The notes beneath the pieces are model-generated. The model searched no databases, had not been told where the DNA came from, and saw only the letters and a list, made by a program, of their open reading frames with translations. Shown here in pieces: positions 1-13,500 of a DNA stretch of 64,000 nt. Position 1 is the first letter of the stretch, and each line of letters opens with the position of its first letter. The translations under genes were made by a program, and so were the position numbers. The stretch spans positions 32,586,006-32,650,005 of the forward strand of contig OZ022577.1 in the NCBI GenBank assembly GCA_963669155.1, given 5' to 3'. The stretch is from Arbacia lixula. Lineage: Eukaryota > Echinodermata > Echinoidea > Arbacioida > Arbaciidae.

Positions 1-480
1 GGTCTTCCTCTATTCTCAATGTCCTTACATTATATGTACAAATAAATAAATCTGTATGAATCGTGATGATTCTTCTATCAGATTTGGGTCCTCCTTTGGC
101 TTGACACCAGAAGTATCAGCAGTCACCGATTTCCTAGCTCTATATGTAAAGCTGGGCCCGTTCTGGCCATGGGCGTTACGACCTCTCTTTATTCTCAAAT
201 CCATAAATGATGAAGGGTGTGTGCCAAACTCTACCACACTGGCAAGGTGGATTGGTAGGGGTCGAATGAGTTCCTAGGACTCCAACCCGCAGTAAAGGAA
301 CTCTTAAGTCAGATCTGGTTTTTAATTCTGACAGGGGGTCCGGCACCCCCTCCTCACCCGAGAGCTGATGCCCTAGCGTGGGTTGCCCGGATTAGTCGCC
401 GAGGACTCGACCGTGCAACAAGTAGCACTGGATTACACGATGACCAGTGGCAAGACTAACCTGACCTCACAAAACCTTGT
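1..480 (-). mobile_element. RTE-clade LINE, 5' end fragment (copy A)
   Basis: The first 480 bases match 11319-11790 almost base for base. They are the 5' part of the minus-strand RTE LINE described below, including the N-terminal coding region (MVEFGTHPSSFMDL...). The rest of this copy lies outside the window. Confidence 0.8.
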
Positions 481-790
481 AAAGTGCAAACAATACATTT
501 CTTTGATATTTTATTATTATTGACTGGTTTTATATTTAAGAGACAAAAAAGAATTGAAATTTAAGAGATTCATGCAAATGTTACAGTGAATGTAACAGAA
601 ATGTACCCATTACTGTAGACAGACATGAAAATACACACAGAAATGGAGCATATAAATGCACATTATGCACAATTTTGATCTTTAGCTAGAAAAAATGAAT
701 CCCATTCACCCCTCTTTCTCAATATTTATGTGGTGGAATTTTATACTGTTGTCATGGAATTAAAAGAAAAAAAAGTGAATATTTCCTTAC

Positions 791-3506
791 CCTCAGCACT
801 CCTGCAGTCCTCCAGAACGTTCACAGCGGCTATAAAGGAAAGTTACGAAATAAATCACGAAATAAATAGGATGTGCAACTTGATAGACTTGTAACCGTTA
901 TTCAAACTTAACATTTAGATAGCTTTTCGCACTTTCCAGGTTCAAAAAGTGTTATTCTGCTTTGAGTTTTGTTTGTTGATTCGGGCACCATATTTTAATG
1001 TAAGGCCGATAGTAAGATTAGGACCCCTCCTCCACACGCATACAGACGTACACAAATATACAAAATCATTACTATTTAAAGGAAATAAACACACAAATAT
1101 GAACATGATTATCAAGAAAAGTGGAATTAATGCATTTACAGATGCATGATAACTTGCGTTGTATGTAAACTCATCCTGCAGAATGTGCTGTTTTAGTGAT
1201 ATTGTTCTTAGCAAATACAACCGGAATTTCATCCCAGCAGGAATAATGCAAATGCGTTTACTTTTCTTGGCCCTAATCACCTAATTCGGCTTTCCGTGGG
1301 TCGCTATTAGGCTCAGAGATCACCCGCTCCAGACACATGCCAGAACAATAGTTGCGACAGGATCCGAGCAGTTTCAGCATTTAGAACTAATGTTAGAATT
1401 GTGATAGCTTCGATATTCACCCTTTTGCTATTGGATTTAGAACACGGCTTAGATTTGTCTCTGTTTCGAAAAACATCCCTCATGTGAAAAGTTTGACATT
1501 CATGGATTTAAAAATTTACCGACTCTTTGATATTTCATATAACTTTGGAACCAAGTAAAACAGGAAACGGACACACATATAGGCCTACCTTTTAACTTAT
1601 CCATCATAATCGAAACACCCACTGTGTCGAAAACCATTTTTTTTTTACGGTCGATGAATACTGCCCCAGTGCACAGATCGTCATTATTTAATAATCCGTT
1701 TTCAAAATATATATTCGAAACTTCCGTATATTCTTTTATAATCAAATTATGCAGCAAAAAGTATATCGAAGTCTATCATTGTTATCAAGTATTGATTTGA
1801 ACAAGCCTTGCATTGATGTTAAAGACTCACGGAAACAAAGTAATGGGCTATTGTAAATTGCGTAGGAAGATTTAGTACCGGACTTAAAACAGCAGAATGA
1901 GTTCAACCTTTTTAGATTGTGAGGGGAAATTTCACGGAAAATTTTCCACCAACAATCATTTGTAAATGAGGTAGGTGAGAAAAGGTATTATAACTGGTGA
2001 TGAAGCTGTTGATATGTTCATGATACCATCTACCATCTAAACCATCACATTTTTGTCATGCCTTCACGGTTTAAGCATTTTTAATTTGGCTACTACCTCA
2101 AATAAATCAAAGTCTGGATTCAACTGACTGCTAGTCAATCATCATGATAAGACACTTCACAAGACGCCATTTCTGGCTAAACATTACAAAGTATCCATTA
2201 CAGTGTTTGCTTGAGAAATATCAATTTAACGGAAGGGCCCATCTGAGTTGAAATATATTTTGGCAGGACTCCTTTTTTAATTAAATTCCTTTCATTTGAG
2301 TTCAACTGCAAATCTAATATTATCATTACTTCTCCTGAATATTAAAAAGTGTTAATAAATAATTATTAATGAATATTAATGACACTGTACAATACACGGG
2401 TAGTAATTAATTTTCCGCTTCAAGTTTGCCAGTGTGAAATTTAATTACATCACGAATTGCGGGTACTAATTAATTTCAATTGATATCGCCACCTCTACAA
2501 TGTAGCGTACTTTTCCAAGCTTGTTATTTGATTTAACGCGTCATTAACAAAAAAAAAAAGATGCAGTAGATTAAGGCTCAATTTGGTAGCTCCGTGTAAA
2601 TAATCTATTTGATGTTCTTTCGAGAACTGTGCTTCTTGCTGAAGGGGCTCGATTTGGCAATAATTCAGCGAGATCGGAAATCTGGCAGACCTTGTTTGCA
2701 AAGGTGCTATTGCACTAGTAAACCCTCTGCTCTGTTTTGAGCTGCATGATTAATTTTGCCCAACAGTGCAAGAGGGCATAAAGAAACCGAACAGCCAATC
2801 AGTGCATATGCATGAAATGCTACTTTGTTTTGAACGCTCGTTCAAATACCACCATACAGCGCAAACAACGCAAACTTGGATATGGCAAGTTTGATATTTT
2901 CTTTCACAAAATCGATTACTTTTCAGCCATCTAGGATATGAATGATTCACGCTTAAAATGAAATTAAATCGGTTCTTTCATATTTTTTCATCGTTTTTTT
3001 TTTAGTAAATCAGATAAAAACCCATGTTTCCTTTTTTTTTTAAACTTTTACTCTATCGTAAAGTTTTTTTTTTTGAACTCTTGATTTGAGGCTTGTTAGC
3101 CCGTTGTGTGCCAGACAAAACGGCACTCTATGGGATTTATGTGCATTACTTGTGAATAAAGACACATATGGCACATAAAGAGTTAACAAGATTTGTTACC
3201 TTTAAAAAATTATCGAGACTTAAGATGAAACAATCTCGAAGACACAAATCACCAATCATCATTATGTAAATGACAGCTCGACATGCAGATTGAATCATAT
3301 AGCTTTTGGCAGCTATACATTGAGAATGCTATTGAGAATCAACATCAAAATTGTATCCATCATAGGTATATGTAATGTTGCCCATGGTGCCACTCAATGG
3401 ACACATTTTCTTTAAAAACCTGGGCTTGTTGTACTACGATACCAAGCAACTTACTGGCGAAAGCAGTGGCGATGATAACGCACAGGAACACAATGAGGAG
3501 CTTCAT
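791..3506 (-). CDS. Secreted cysteine-containing small peptide gene, copy A (exons 1-2; exon 3 beyond window start)
   Basis: Exon 1 coding part is 3455-3506 and exon 2 is 791-829, both on the minus strand. Exon 1 encodes a 17-residue signal peptide (MKLLIVFLCVIIATAFA) and ends one base into a codon at a consensus donor (CA then GTAAGT). Exon 2 is a 39-nt micro-exon with an AG acceptor and a GTAAGG donor; in phase 1 it reads AVNVLEDCRSAE. The third exon, seen in copies B and C, would lie left of base 1. A TATA box lies about 95 bp upstream of the ATG. Intron 1 holds a MITE and a LINE RT relic. The product is inferred to be a tiny secreted peptide with one Cys in this exon. I recognise no family; function unknown. 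No transcript evidence is available, so the model rests on splice signals, phase agreement and preservation across three copies. Confidence 0.62.
1500..1757 (-). pseudogene. CR1/L2-type LINE reverse transcriptase relic in intron 1, copy A
   Basis: The minus-strand translation contains TGAVFIDRKK, MVFDTVGVSIMMDKLK and WFQSYMKYQRVGKF. This resembles the LINE RT block TGAxFIDLKKAFDTVDHxIL...WFxSYLxxR, with the catalytic-motif region damaged by an insertion. The same relic is at 12824-13081 and about 30390-30597, so it predates the duplication. Nonfunctional. Confidence 0.65.
3095..3187. mobile_element. 93-bp MITE, intron 1 copy A
   Basis: Terminal inverted repeats GTTAGCCCGTTGTGTGCCAG and GTTAACTCTTTATGTGCCA (as reverse complement) enclose about 55 bp with no coding potential. 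Duplicates are at 20474-20567 and 31934-32026. The superfamily is not determined. Confidence 0.6.
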
Positions 3507-3600
3507 GATGAATCGGAAGTTGATGTCTTTTCAAACACTGGAAGAGTTGATTGTCTCGGGAGTTGAAGTGGTCGAATGAATATAAGTATCTGATGCGGCT

Positions 3601-3608
3601 CTTTTATA
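3601..3608 (-). promoter_or_regulatory. TATA box of peptide gene copy A
   Basis: Minus-strand TATAAAAG about 95 bp upstream of the ATG at 3504-3506. It is followed by a pyrimidine-rich 5' UTR that is nearly identical in copies B and C. Transcription probably starts about 30 bp downstream, near 3575. Confidence 0.65.
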
Positions 3609-3672
3609 CGCTTCCCTTGTCTGATCAAAACAAGATACTAAATCACGAAATATGTGCACGCCCTGGTAACTA

Positions 3673-3772
3673 CCGAATGTACAACAATAAAAAAAACATG
3701 CGGTAGACGTATGATAATTTATTTTTGCTTCTCGATTTAAGCATAATTAATCATCAATGTGCAAGTACCATA
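3673..3772. repeat. 105-bp promoter-proximal repeat, single copy in unit A
   Basis: AT-rich unit with the order AACAATAAAA, GCGGTAGAC, TGATTTAAGC, ATAATTAATCAT, TGCAAGTACCATATG. It begins about 65 bp upstream of the TATA box. One copy here, two tandem copies at 21045-21262, two at 32490-32690 and two more at 33130-33357. The homeodomain/POU-like AT core could be regulatory; this is inference. Confidence 0.6.
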
Positions 3773-4009
3773 TGTTTCACGAGAGAGGTTTACGGTACAC
3801 CATGTGTAAAGTCCTGGGAGGACTGAGATGAGAAAACGTGAATAGAATTGAAGGTGAAATGGACAGATGAGAAAGTGGAGATTAGAAAGTAGAGTATTCT
3901 TTCGAAATGAGATTAGTCCTGAAAAGGACTGTAAACCAGAAAGCGTGAAGAGACGGACAGTCAATCTGCCCGAAACGTCGAGTCTACCTCCCTACTTATC
4001 AGCTCTTCA

Positions 4010-4050
4010 AACACTGGAAGAGTTGATTGTCCCGGGAGTTGAAGTGGTAG
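4010..4050 (-). pseudogene. 5' UTR fragment of the peptide gene upstream of copy A
   Basis: Short minus-strand match to the exon 1 untranslated region without the ATG. It is joined on one side to a half copy of the inverted-repeat element seen complete at 32703-33093, and on the other to a hAT family 1 element. Confidence 0.6.
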
Positions 4051-4722
4051 ACTACCTTTGATCTATGATGATTGCCGCCTCATAAACAAGACATTCAGGT
4101 GTTTTAAACAATGTCCTGTATTTCTAAATAGGCAGTGCCTTCCTCTGAATAACAAAAGAAAATCTGGTTTGAGAAATATGTCAACCGTTCAGCCTTTGTT
4201 GGGAGTTCATAGCTGATCTTATTACACACATTGGGAATTAGTTTCGGGGTGAGCGAAGGGAATTTTTGATAAAAATTATAGAAAGAATTTGGTCCGTAAC
4301 TTTTTCGGACATCTCCGGACATGAAATTGAGGTTGTTTCCATGGAAGGTGAAACATGCAATAAACGATTTACAAAATGTTTGTAGGGAAATATGATTGCC
4401 CAATGTGCGATATGGAGGAATTTCTCAGACTTATTTTTTACAGTATTTTCGATTTATCACAAAAACGAAGCAACAATATAATCTGAAATTCACAGAATCG
4501 TATCATTATAAGATGTACTACTACTAAGTGGTTCTGAAATCTTGTGCGCATACAGAATATATATTCCCCTAAATGCATCAAAAACTTGTCTTGCATATTT
4601 AGCGGCGGTCGTCATTGGATCAAAGAACCAAACGCGTCAATATTCTGTTGTGCTATCAATGAACGCGACTGGTGTAGGAATAAATTACTCTTCGTGCCGA
4701 CTCCACTTCTAACACCTTCCTG
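4050..4722 (+). mobile_element. hAT-type non-autonomous element family 1 (truncated, unit A)
   Basis: About 92% of the 735-bp family 1 consensus seen complete at 44661-45395. It runs from the CTTTGATCTATGATGA region to the CTAACACCTTCCTG terminus. The other terminus is replaced by a peptide gene 5' UTR fragment. No coding capacity; the long minus-strand frame over it is incidental. Confidence 0.7.
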
Positions 4723-4729
4723 CTATTAC

Positions 4730-5447
4730 CAGGGAGGTGTTAGGAAGGAGTAGAAACTCGAGCATAATACATTCAAACATCTGTATAAGTTCTAAAGCGT
4801 GCTAATGAATGTCAAAAGCATTCCACAATCACTATAATGCTTTGATGTCCCATTGATGATGACACTTAGCTGCTGTCAACTTGGAAAGCAATATCTTTAA
4901 TTCACTGTTTTGTCTCTGGAAGCTATGTTTCTTATCACATTTTTGTGCAATTTTCAAGAAAGTTACGGGCAACGCCACTTAAGATCCTGTATTCGGTTTT
5001 CTTCTAAATACTTGTTGAATGATGCACAAACGGAGATATGAGATAATATTCTTACTTCAACAATTATTTTTTTTTCACTTTCCGCAGGTTTCCGCACATG
5101 TGGCATTCAATCAGTATCAAAATTATATCTTAAGCTGTTTGTTTTCATTAACAGAGTTTGCGTGCATTTGCGTGCAACTGGGATATTTTAGTGGAAAAAA
5201 ACTGTTTATTTTGGTTCGCTGATATCCCTTTTCCTCACAAAAGTATTGATGCAATCCAACAGAGCTGGACAAGCGAAATAAGACTCTACATTTTTTTTGT
5301 TCTATCTGAGAAACCGTTGTTCCGCAATCCTGTTCGTTATTATTAAAACACCTGAAAAGCACATGCTGAGAAGACATTTTTTCGGCGGTGCCACGCATGG
5401 GTTCAAAGAAAGAAAGTTCTTTCATATCCTTCCATAACACATCCCTG
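4730..5447 (+). mobile_element. hAT-type non-autonomous element family 2 (unit A)
   Basis: Begins CAGGGAGGTGTTAGGAAGG and ends CCATAACACATCCCTG, an inverted repeat of about 13-19 bp of the CAGGG type usual for hAT elements. Another full copy is at 23450-24168 and reverse-oriented copies are at 35327-36052 and 49897-50621. No coding capacity. Confidence 0.65.
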
Positions 5448-5611
5448 AGTGGAACTCATTGAGCAGTGACCTGCAGTCATCTGTAACTATCCACACATTC
5501 AAGCACAGATTAAAGTGCAACCTGATCAACGTATGTCGTACAGTTCCTGCTGACGCATCTCGTTTATTCCATCAATTAACTTTCAGAACAATATCACATT
5601 ATTTCCTATAG
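5438..5611 (+). pseudogene. C-terminal fragment of a CR1/L2-type LINE ORF2
   Basis: An open frame of 57 codons reads HIPEWNSLSSDLQSS, then IHTFKHRLKCNL, and stops at 5609-5611. The WNSLxxxxxxSxxxxxFKxxLKxxL pattern is the typical C-terminus of CR1/L2-clade LINE polyproteins. The upstream coding part is missing. The same fragment follows the family 2 element at 24163-24330. Confidence 0.55.
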
Positions 5612-7395
5612 ATTTTATTTCTTCTTTTGTTTCCCCCTTCACAACACTTTTTAGCACTCCACAAATGTATACTTCTTTGTATAAAACAATTTTTTTTGAA
5701 GTTTGTAACAATCTTATTTTTGGTATAACTACTTTGTGGTTACTTCACAACGCTCGTCGCTAACCTCTCCTTCTCCTTCGATTTAATTTCATTTATTTTC
5801 GATTGAAACACCGAAAACTAGAGCTAAAGCAAAAGTGACAAGACAAAGCCACACGGCGTCAGAGACAAACAACTGCAATCATATTTTTTTCTTTCCCAAA
5901 TCTTTACTAAGTCTTTTCTCTGATTTATGGGAATTGCTATTCTATGAAATATATTACCAACAAAAGAGCAGATATAGCGACGAGTACATTTTTTTTTAAA
6001 AATTCGATTCAATTCTTTATTCATTTAACAAACAAAAATAAACAACTTTCATGAACAATGAATATAAGGCATCACCAGAAAGCCGATGGCTTGTGAGATG
6101 TGATAACGTTTATTATGTAATTTATGTACGTATATCATGATCACGTACAAAGGCGGAAATACAACATGACAGATAATTGGTTCTGACATTGCTATCAAAG
6201 AGTACAAAATATCTAAAAAAGTAGATGTCTTTGCACACTTTCGCCGGTTTCGCAAACATATCATGTTTTGTGGTTTGGATAAACCCGTTGTATCAAGTTA
6301 CGTACACTGACGGATTGCATATACAAACTTAAAAAAACAACATTTTAATGCGTTAACCTACTGCTCATCGCATCATGCAACAAAATAGAATTGAACAAAC
6401 CAACATTTATATCACTGTGACATTTTAAGATGATAGCTTCAATCTCTGTACCAGAGACAGAAAGAAGGGGAAACATCAGGAGTAAAAAGTAAAGAACATA
6501 AGACTGTCGTTGTGTGCCTATATTAAATATGTATGTTCATATCAAATCACATTATCAGGCTCGTATTGAAAAACAATTCAACGTTCGTGTTTCAGCGTAT
6601 AAGTATCAAGATAACATAATTCTGGGATTTCGTTGTCTTGGCTTTTTTTTCGTCTTTCTCTTTTCGGCTCGTTGTGATCTAATTATGTGAAGCCTGATCA
6701 TGTAATTATATTTTGGTATATGGTTATATCATATGAAATTGTGGTTTCATTAATTATTTGAATGGAACTGGAGAAAAAAATACGATCGAAAAAAAGAAGA
6801 GTCTGTGTATATGTGCCTATGTGTATGTATGTGTGTGTGTGACGTTGTGTGTCTGTATAAAAAAATGTATACTGCTATCATATCATCAGGTCTTCATTTT
6901 TTTTCTCTGGTACCCTTATTTCCTTTGGCTGCCACTGATAATATAAACTGTAATTAGCCAAACATTACCCACTACATCTCAGTAACCCAAAGTTTAGAAA
7001 AGTAGAAATACGTTACACATATGAACTAATCACAACAAACAAAATTACATCGAGCTGTATTCTTGACGATCATGGTTGCTTTATTTTGTACTTTCAAACA
7101 AAGATACATTTAAATTAAAACACACGTGCACACACATACATAAACACATATACACACACACGCAGTCACAGATATATCCTTTTTTTTATATAAAGAAACA
7201 TAAAGACACACGCAGACACACAGAAACAGTATCATACATAAAATATGCAGAAACACACACACACACACACACACACACATAAAGCAACATTCAATTTGTA
7301 AATTTCTTTATACCAACCTCCACGGCACACATGCACAAATCAAAACGGGCAAAGCATTTAATACAAAAAAAAAGATCGTACAGTATGAGAGTATA
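5612..7395. other. Spacer downstream of peptide gene B (no gene seen)
   Basis: AT-rich sequence conserved in 24335-25740. It contains no reading frame with recognisable domains; the small frames do not keep phase between the two copies. An ACAC-rich microsatellite occupies about 7110-7280, where copy B-C has a shorter version at 25530-25625. Confidence 0.5.
7105..7280. repeat. (AC)n-rich microsatellite
   Basis: Imperfect ACACAC/CACATA tract ending in a pure (CA) run at about 7254-7279. The reading frame across it (poly-THTHTH) is a repeat artefact. Confidence 0.85.
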
Positions 7396-7412
7396 TATCA
7401 TCACCGGAAGCC

Positions 7413-7418
7413 TTTATT
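7413..7418 (-). terminator. AATAAA poly(A) signal, peptide gene copy B
   Basis: Minus-strand AATAAA about 110 bp downstream of the exon 3 stop codon. The matching hexamer is at 25756-25761 in copy C. Confidence 0.55.
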
Positions 7419-7528
7419 TCCACCATGAACTTGACTAATGATGGCATCCGAATTGATCAGATTGGACGCCTCCGCCGATCCACGAGTGTGCTTGCCTGGC
7501 ACTTGAGGGCATGCTTCCTTTACGGAGC

Positions 7529-10500
7529 TCAGCAGGTTCCGCAGCATCCACTCCAGTGGTAGCCGTCCTCGCTCACCATCGTCATCTCATACACCCCTTC
7601 AAAGTACGAACACAGAGAGAGAGAGAGACAGAGAGAATGCCACTTAGAACACAAATCCCATTTACGGAGTTTTTAGAATGTATACTTTATATATCTTGGT
7701 ATTCATGTCTTGTAAGGTATAAGCTTTTCAAATACAATTCATAAATGATATTAAGGATACAGGCAGGTACTGTATAAGGCAAAATTCGAGTTTTACCGCT
7801 TTTGTGGAATGTATTTATGTCGGTATTTATGTCTTCTCATGCACAAGCTTTGCAAATACAATAAACATTCTTTGTGGGAGACTGGTAGGTACTCTCCAGG
7901 GCTAAATTGAAGGTTATAAGTAAACCGGAATGGGGGCGGTTACGAAATAGAAGACTGAACTTTTTTCAATGAAGTCTTCATGGTATTATTTTATGCTAAA
8001 CTCAGGGGTGATATTCATTCAAAATTATATTTTTCAAAGACTTTGTATAAAATATGATTATATTGAGTTGTTACACTGTTGTAGGTGGTAGCACCTGTCA
8101 ACCTGACTGTTTCAGTTGATGTTGGTATTTTTCTCAGTCCTGAGATTGGAGTTGTCAAGTTAATGTTTGCTTCATAGTACGAATTAATGGCATATCAGCC
8201 CCGCGAACCAGTCTATTAACCCCTTCCTTTTAATGATTTTGGGAAAACTATAATTCCACAAGCGTTGATTACATAGAGTCCAAGCTATTCAATATGGAGG
8301 TGGGTCTGTCTACAATAAAGGGATATTTTTTGGCACAACTGAATCATTTGAAATTATGACCACATTGCACCACCAAAATATGACAGAGTTCTGAATTAAT
8401 TTCCTCCAAAATAACTTCAGCTAAAACCCTGCTCTAAATGTTCATTTATTATACATTTCTAAAATGAGCCTGTACATTGTTAACGGGACAGACGAGTGTC
8501 TGTCCCGTTACCAACGTGCTATGGCAAATTTCTACAGGGCCAATTTTCTGAAGCGTACTATTTCCATTTCTATTTAGCCTATTTCTCTCCACTGCTGAAG
8601 GAAGGCCTCCTCATCATTTTTGCATCTTGATCTATCTTGTGCCACACTATTATATTCTCTAATATCGTCGATCCACCTCCTACTTTGTCTGCCTCTTCTT
8701 CTGGTGTTAGCTCTGGGGGTCCAGATTGTTAATTTATATGTCCATCTATCATATTTCCTCCTAGCCAGATGACCACCCACCTCCATTTCTTTGATATAAT
8801 TTCCTGTACTATGTCTGTCCCGTACTTTAGTTTTCTAACTTCATCCCTCTTTGTAACACCAATCATAATTCTTTCCTTAGCCCTTTCGGTTACTCTAAGT
8901 TTTCTCTCCAGTCTCTTAGTTGTGGTCCATGTTTCTGCTCCATACGAGAGCACAGGTATGATGCATTGGTTGAAAATCTGTTCCTTGAGAGAAAGAGGGA
9001 GATTCTCATCACGAAAGATATAATTGAGTTTGCCAAATTTTTCCCAAGCCAACTGGATCCTTCTATCCACTTCCCCTGCTGTTTCATTTTCTATGGAAAT
9101 CTTTTTGCCCAAGTATATGTAGTTTTCATCCTTTTCTACGGTCCTCCCCCAAACTGTGATTTTGTGTTCTTTGAATCTACTGCTCATCATTACCTTTGTC
9201 TTTGTGATATTCATTTTTAGTCCAGCTTTTCTACTTTCTTCACTTAGTTCTCGGATCATTTTCTCCAGTTCCTGAAGTGTATGGCTAAGCAGTAAAATGT
9301 CCTCTGCAAATCTGAGATGTGTCAGGTATTCGCCATCCACCACTATTCCCAATGATAACCAATCAAGGTTTCTGAAGACATCCTCAATAGCTGCAGTAAC
9401 GAAGCTTTGGTAAGATGGGGTCACCTTGTCTTACCCCTTTCAGGATTTTAAAGGCATTTGTTGTAGTGCTTTCTAGATGTACACGGTCACTAGGGTACTT
9501 AAAGATGTTCTTTCTAAGGCATTGCATAATGATTGATGGTCTAGGCTGTCAAATGCCTTTTCGTAATCAACGAAGCCAAGGCAGATGTCAAAACGATATT
9601 CTTTTGCCTTCTCGATTATCTGGCTCAAGGTGTCGAGATGGTCTGATGTTCTATATCCTGTACGAAATCCAGCTTGTTCCTGTGGTTGATTTTCATCAAG
9701 CTGTTTCTCTACCCTATAACAAGAATAATTCTTGTGAAGACTATATATATGAGGCAACAGACTAATGGGCATGTAGTTTTTGGTGTCCTTCATGTCCCCT
9801 TTCTTGAACAGTATGATAACTTTTGATTCGCTCCACTGGGTAGGTACTTGTTCCATTTGCATGATCTTGTTGAACAGTTTTGTTAGGATTGATATGGTGT
9901 CCTCTCCCCCCAACTTTAAAATATCTGCAGTCATTTGGTGCTGCCCTGGAGCCTTTCCCCTTTTCATCTGATCTGAAGCACTCTTCACCTCTTCCTTAAG
10001 TATTGGTGGAAAATCATTTCATTTCTCATTCCAGTCCTCATTTACTCTCCAATCTGCTTGATCTGTGCTATAGATTTCTCTATAGAAGTCCTGAATGGCT
10101 TGAGTAATCTGCTCTTTGTCATTAACTTCTGTGCCATCTTTTGTTTTCAGTGATGACAGAAGCTTTCTACCCATCTCTTACTTTCTGTTAATGATTTTTG
10201 GTCCTTTGTGGTTTTCTAGCACTTCACGTACCATCTTAGTTCTGATCTTTCTCTTTCGCTTTCTTCTCATCTTGCGAATTGTTCTATTCAGCTCTGTATA
10301 TTCAACTTGGTCACGTTTTGATGTCTGTCTGGATGGCTGAAGGGCTTTCCTTTTCTTATTCAGTCTATGTATCTCCTCTCTTTCCTTGTCTGTATTGTTT
10401 CAATCAATTTTCTCCCCCTTAGCTAGCTTTTCCGCTTCATCCATAATTTTTCTGGCTATTTGCTCATAGAGAGTGTCTAGTGGTTGGTTCACCATTGAAT

Positions 10501-13500
10501 CTGCCAGCACTTCAAACCTATTGTGTAACTCAAGCTGGAACTGCTCCTGCTTACTTGAACATGTTGAAAGCAGTTCTAAATTAATATGTCTTCTCCTAGG
10601 CTTCCTTACCCTTCTCACTCTTTCCATTCTCTTATCCTTACTTTAGCTCTAACAAGTCGGTGGTCACTGCCTGTATCCACCTTTGGTACTGTTCCCACAT
10701 CCATCAAGATTCTACGATGATCGCAAATAATGCAATCTATCAAGTTGTGAGTTGCTGAATTTGGGCTTTCCCACGACCAGTAGTTTTTGGTAGGTTTTTT
10801 GAAGTATGTATTGCCAATTGTCAAGTTTCTGCTTGAGGCAAACTCCAGTAGTCTTTCTCCCCTTTCATTCCTTTCTCCTATCCCGTATGGGCCTATACCA
10901 CTTTCCTCGTCATCCTTTCTCAGTCCAACCTTGGCATTGAAATTACCCATAAGTAACGTAAACGTTGTGGATTCTGTTGTCATTATGTTGTCAATTTTAT
11001 TATAAAATCTTCAACGACTTCACCTGCTTGAACTGGTAGTTGGTGCATATGCTTGAATAATTTAAGTGTATGGCTACTACTGATATGTACTTTCAGAAAA
11101 GCTATCCTGTCTGATACATTTATATTCCATGATATTTTCCCTCAACCTCTTTATTCACAAGAAATCCAACTCCATTGAAACTTTTGTTTGTTGCTGATGT
11201 TGTGAACAGTGTATGTCCACACTTTGATAACTTGATGAGATTCGCTGGTCTCCTAGTTTCAGCTAATCCTATTATGTGCCATGTTACATCATCTATTTCC
11301 TCCAGTAGAGCATCTAGGTCTTCCTCTATTCTCAATGTCCTTACATTATATGTACAAATAAATAAATCTGTATGGCTCGTGATGATTCTTCTATCAGATT
11401 TGGGTCCTCCTTTGGCTTGACACCAGAAGTATCAGCAGTCACCGATTTCCCAGCTCTATTTGTAAAGCTAGGCCCGTTCTGGCCATGGGCGTTACGACCT
11501 CTCTTTATTCTCAAATCCATAAATGATGAAGGGTGTGTGCCATACTCTACCACACTGGCAAGGTGGATTGGTAGGGGTCGAATGAGTTCCTAGGACTCCA
11601 ACCCGCAGTAAAGGAACTCTTAAGTCAGATCTGGTTTTTAATTCCGACAGGGGGTCCGGCACCCCCTTCTCACCCGATAGCTGATGCCCTAGCGTGGGTT
11701 ACCCGGATTATTCACCGAGCACTCGACCGTGTAACAAGTAGCACTGGATTACTAGATGACCAGTGGCAGGACTAACCTGACCTCACAAAACCTTGTAAAG
11801 TGCAAACAATACATTTGTTTGATATTTTATTATTATTGACTGGTTTATTTAAGAGACAAAAAGAATTGAAATTTAAGAGATTCATGCAAATGTTACAGTA
11901 AATGTAACAGAAATGTACCCATTACTGTAGACAGACATGAAAATACACACAGAAATGGAGCATATTAATGCACATTATGCACAATTTTGATCTTTGGCTA
12001 GAAAAAATGAATCCCATTCACCCCTCTTTCTCAATATTTATGTGGTGGAATTTTATACTGTTGTCATGGAATTAAAAGAAAAAAAAAGTGAATATTTCCT
12101 TACCCTCAGCACTCCTGCAGTCCTCCATAACGTTCACAGCGGCTAAAAAGGAAAGTTACGAAATAAATCACGTAATAAATAGGATGTGCAACAAGATAGA
12201 CTTGTAACTGTTATTCAAACTTAACATTTAGATAGCTTTTCGCACTTTCCAGGTTCAAAAAGTGTTATTTTGCTTTGAATTTTGTTTGTTGATTCGGGCA
12301 CCATATTTTAATGTCAGGCCGATAGTAAGATTATGACCCCCCCCCCCCCCCTCCTCCACACGCATACAGACGTACACAAATATACAAAATCATTACTATT
12401 TAAAGGAAATAAACACACAAATATGAACATGATTATCAAGAAAAGTGGAATTAATGCATTTACAGATGCATGATAACATGCGTTGTATGTAAACTCAATC
12501 TGCAGAAAGTGCTGTTTCAGTGATATTGTTCTTAGCAAATACAACCGGAATTTCATCCCAGCAGGAATAATGCAAATGCGTTTACTTTTCATGGCCCTAA
12601 TCACCTAATTCGGCTTTCCGTGAGTCGCTATTTGGCTCAGTGATCACCCGCTCCAGACACATGCCAGAACAATAGTTGCGACAGGATCCGAGCAGTTTCA
12701 GCATTTAGAACTAATGTTAGAATTGTGTTAGCTTCGATATTCACCCTTTTGCTATTGGATTTATAGCACGGCTTAGAATTGTCCCTCTTTCGAAAAACAC
12801 CACCCATGTGAAAAGTTCGACATTCATTGATTTAAAAATTTACCGACTTTTTGATATTTCATATAACTTTGGAACCAAGTAAAACAGGAAACGGACACAC
12901 ATATACGCCTACCTTTTAACTTATCCATCATAATCGAAACACCCACTGTGTCGAAAACCATTTTTTTTTTACGGTCGATGAATACTGCCCCAGTGCACAG
13001 ATCGTCATTATTTAATAATCCGTTTTCGAAATATTTATTCGAAACTTCCGTATATTCTTTTATAATCAAATTATGCAGCAAAAAGTATACCGAAGTCTAT
13101 CATTGTTATCAAGTATTGATTTGAACAAGCCTTGCATTGATGTTAAAGACTCACGGAAACAAAGTAATGGGCTATTGTAAATTGCGTAGGAAGACTTAGT
13201 ACCGGACTTAAAACAGCAGAATGAGTTCAACCTTTTTAGATTGTGAGGGGAAATTTCAAGGGAAATTTTCCACCAACAATTATTCGTAAATGAGGTAGGT
13301 GAGAGAAGGTATTATAACTGGTGATGAAGCTGTTAATATGTTCATGATACCATCTACCATCTAAACCATCACATTATTGTCATGCCTTCACGGTTTAAGC
13401 ATTTTTAATTTGGCTACCACCTCAAATAAATCAAAGTCTGGATTCAACTGAGTGCTAGTCAATCACGCCATTTCTGGCTAAACATTACAAAGTATCCATT

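Noticed and set aside
942-1280. Hydrophobic minus-strand frame conserved in copies B and C
   Set aside because: Reading frame ends differ between copies (poly-C and indels at 12337 and 29881) and no splice or promoter context; treated as intron 2/1 sequence.
2495-2950. Possible extra Cys-containing exons of the peptide gene in intron 1
   Set aside because: Indels shift the frame between copies (for example 31554-31797) and the exon 1 to exon 2 phases already agree without them.
3375-3579. Plus-strand frames (LPMVPLNGHIFFKN and neighbours) over peptide gene exon 1
   Set aside because: The opposite strand carries the TATA box, signal peptide and donor; the plus frames shift between copies.
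3960-4000. Hammerhead-ribozyme-like CGAAACGTC near a CTGATAAG word
   Set aside because: The CUGANGA core is not present and spacing to GAAAC does not fit.
4104-4403. 99-codon minus-strand frame, also at 22801-23100
   Set aside because: Lies inside a non-autonomous hAT element; disrupted in the other copies (21382-21692, 33616-33825).
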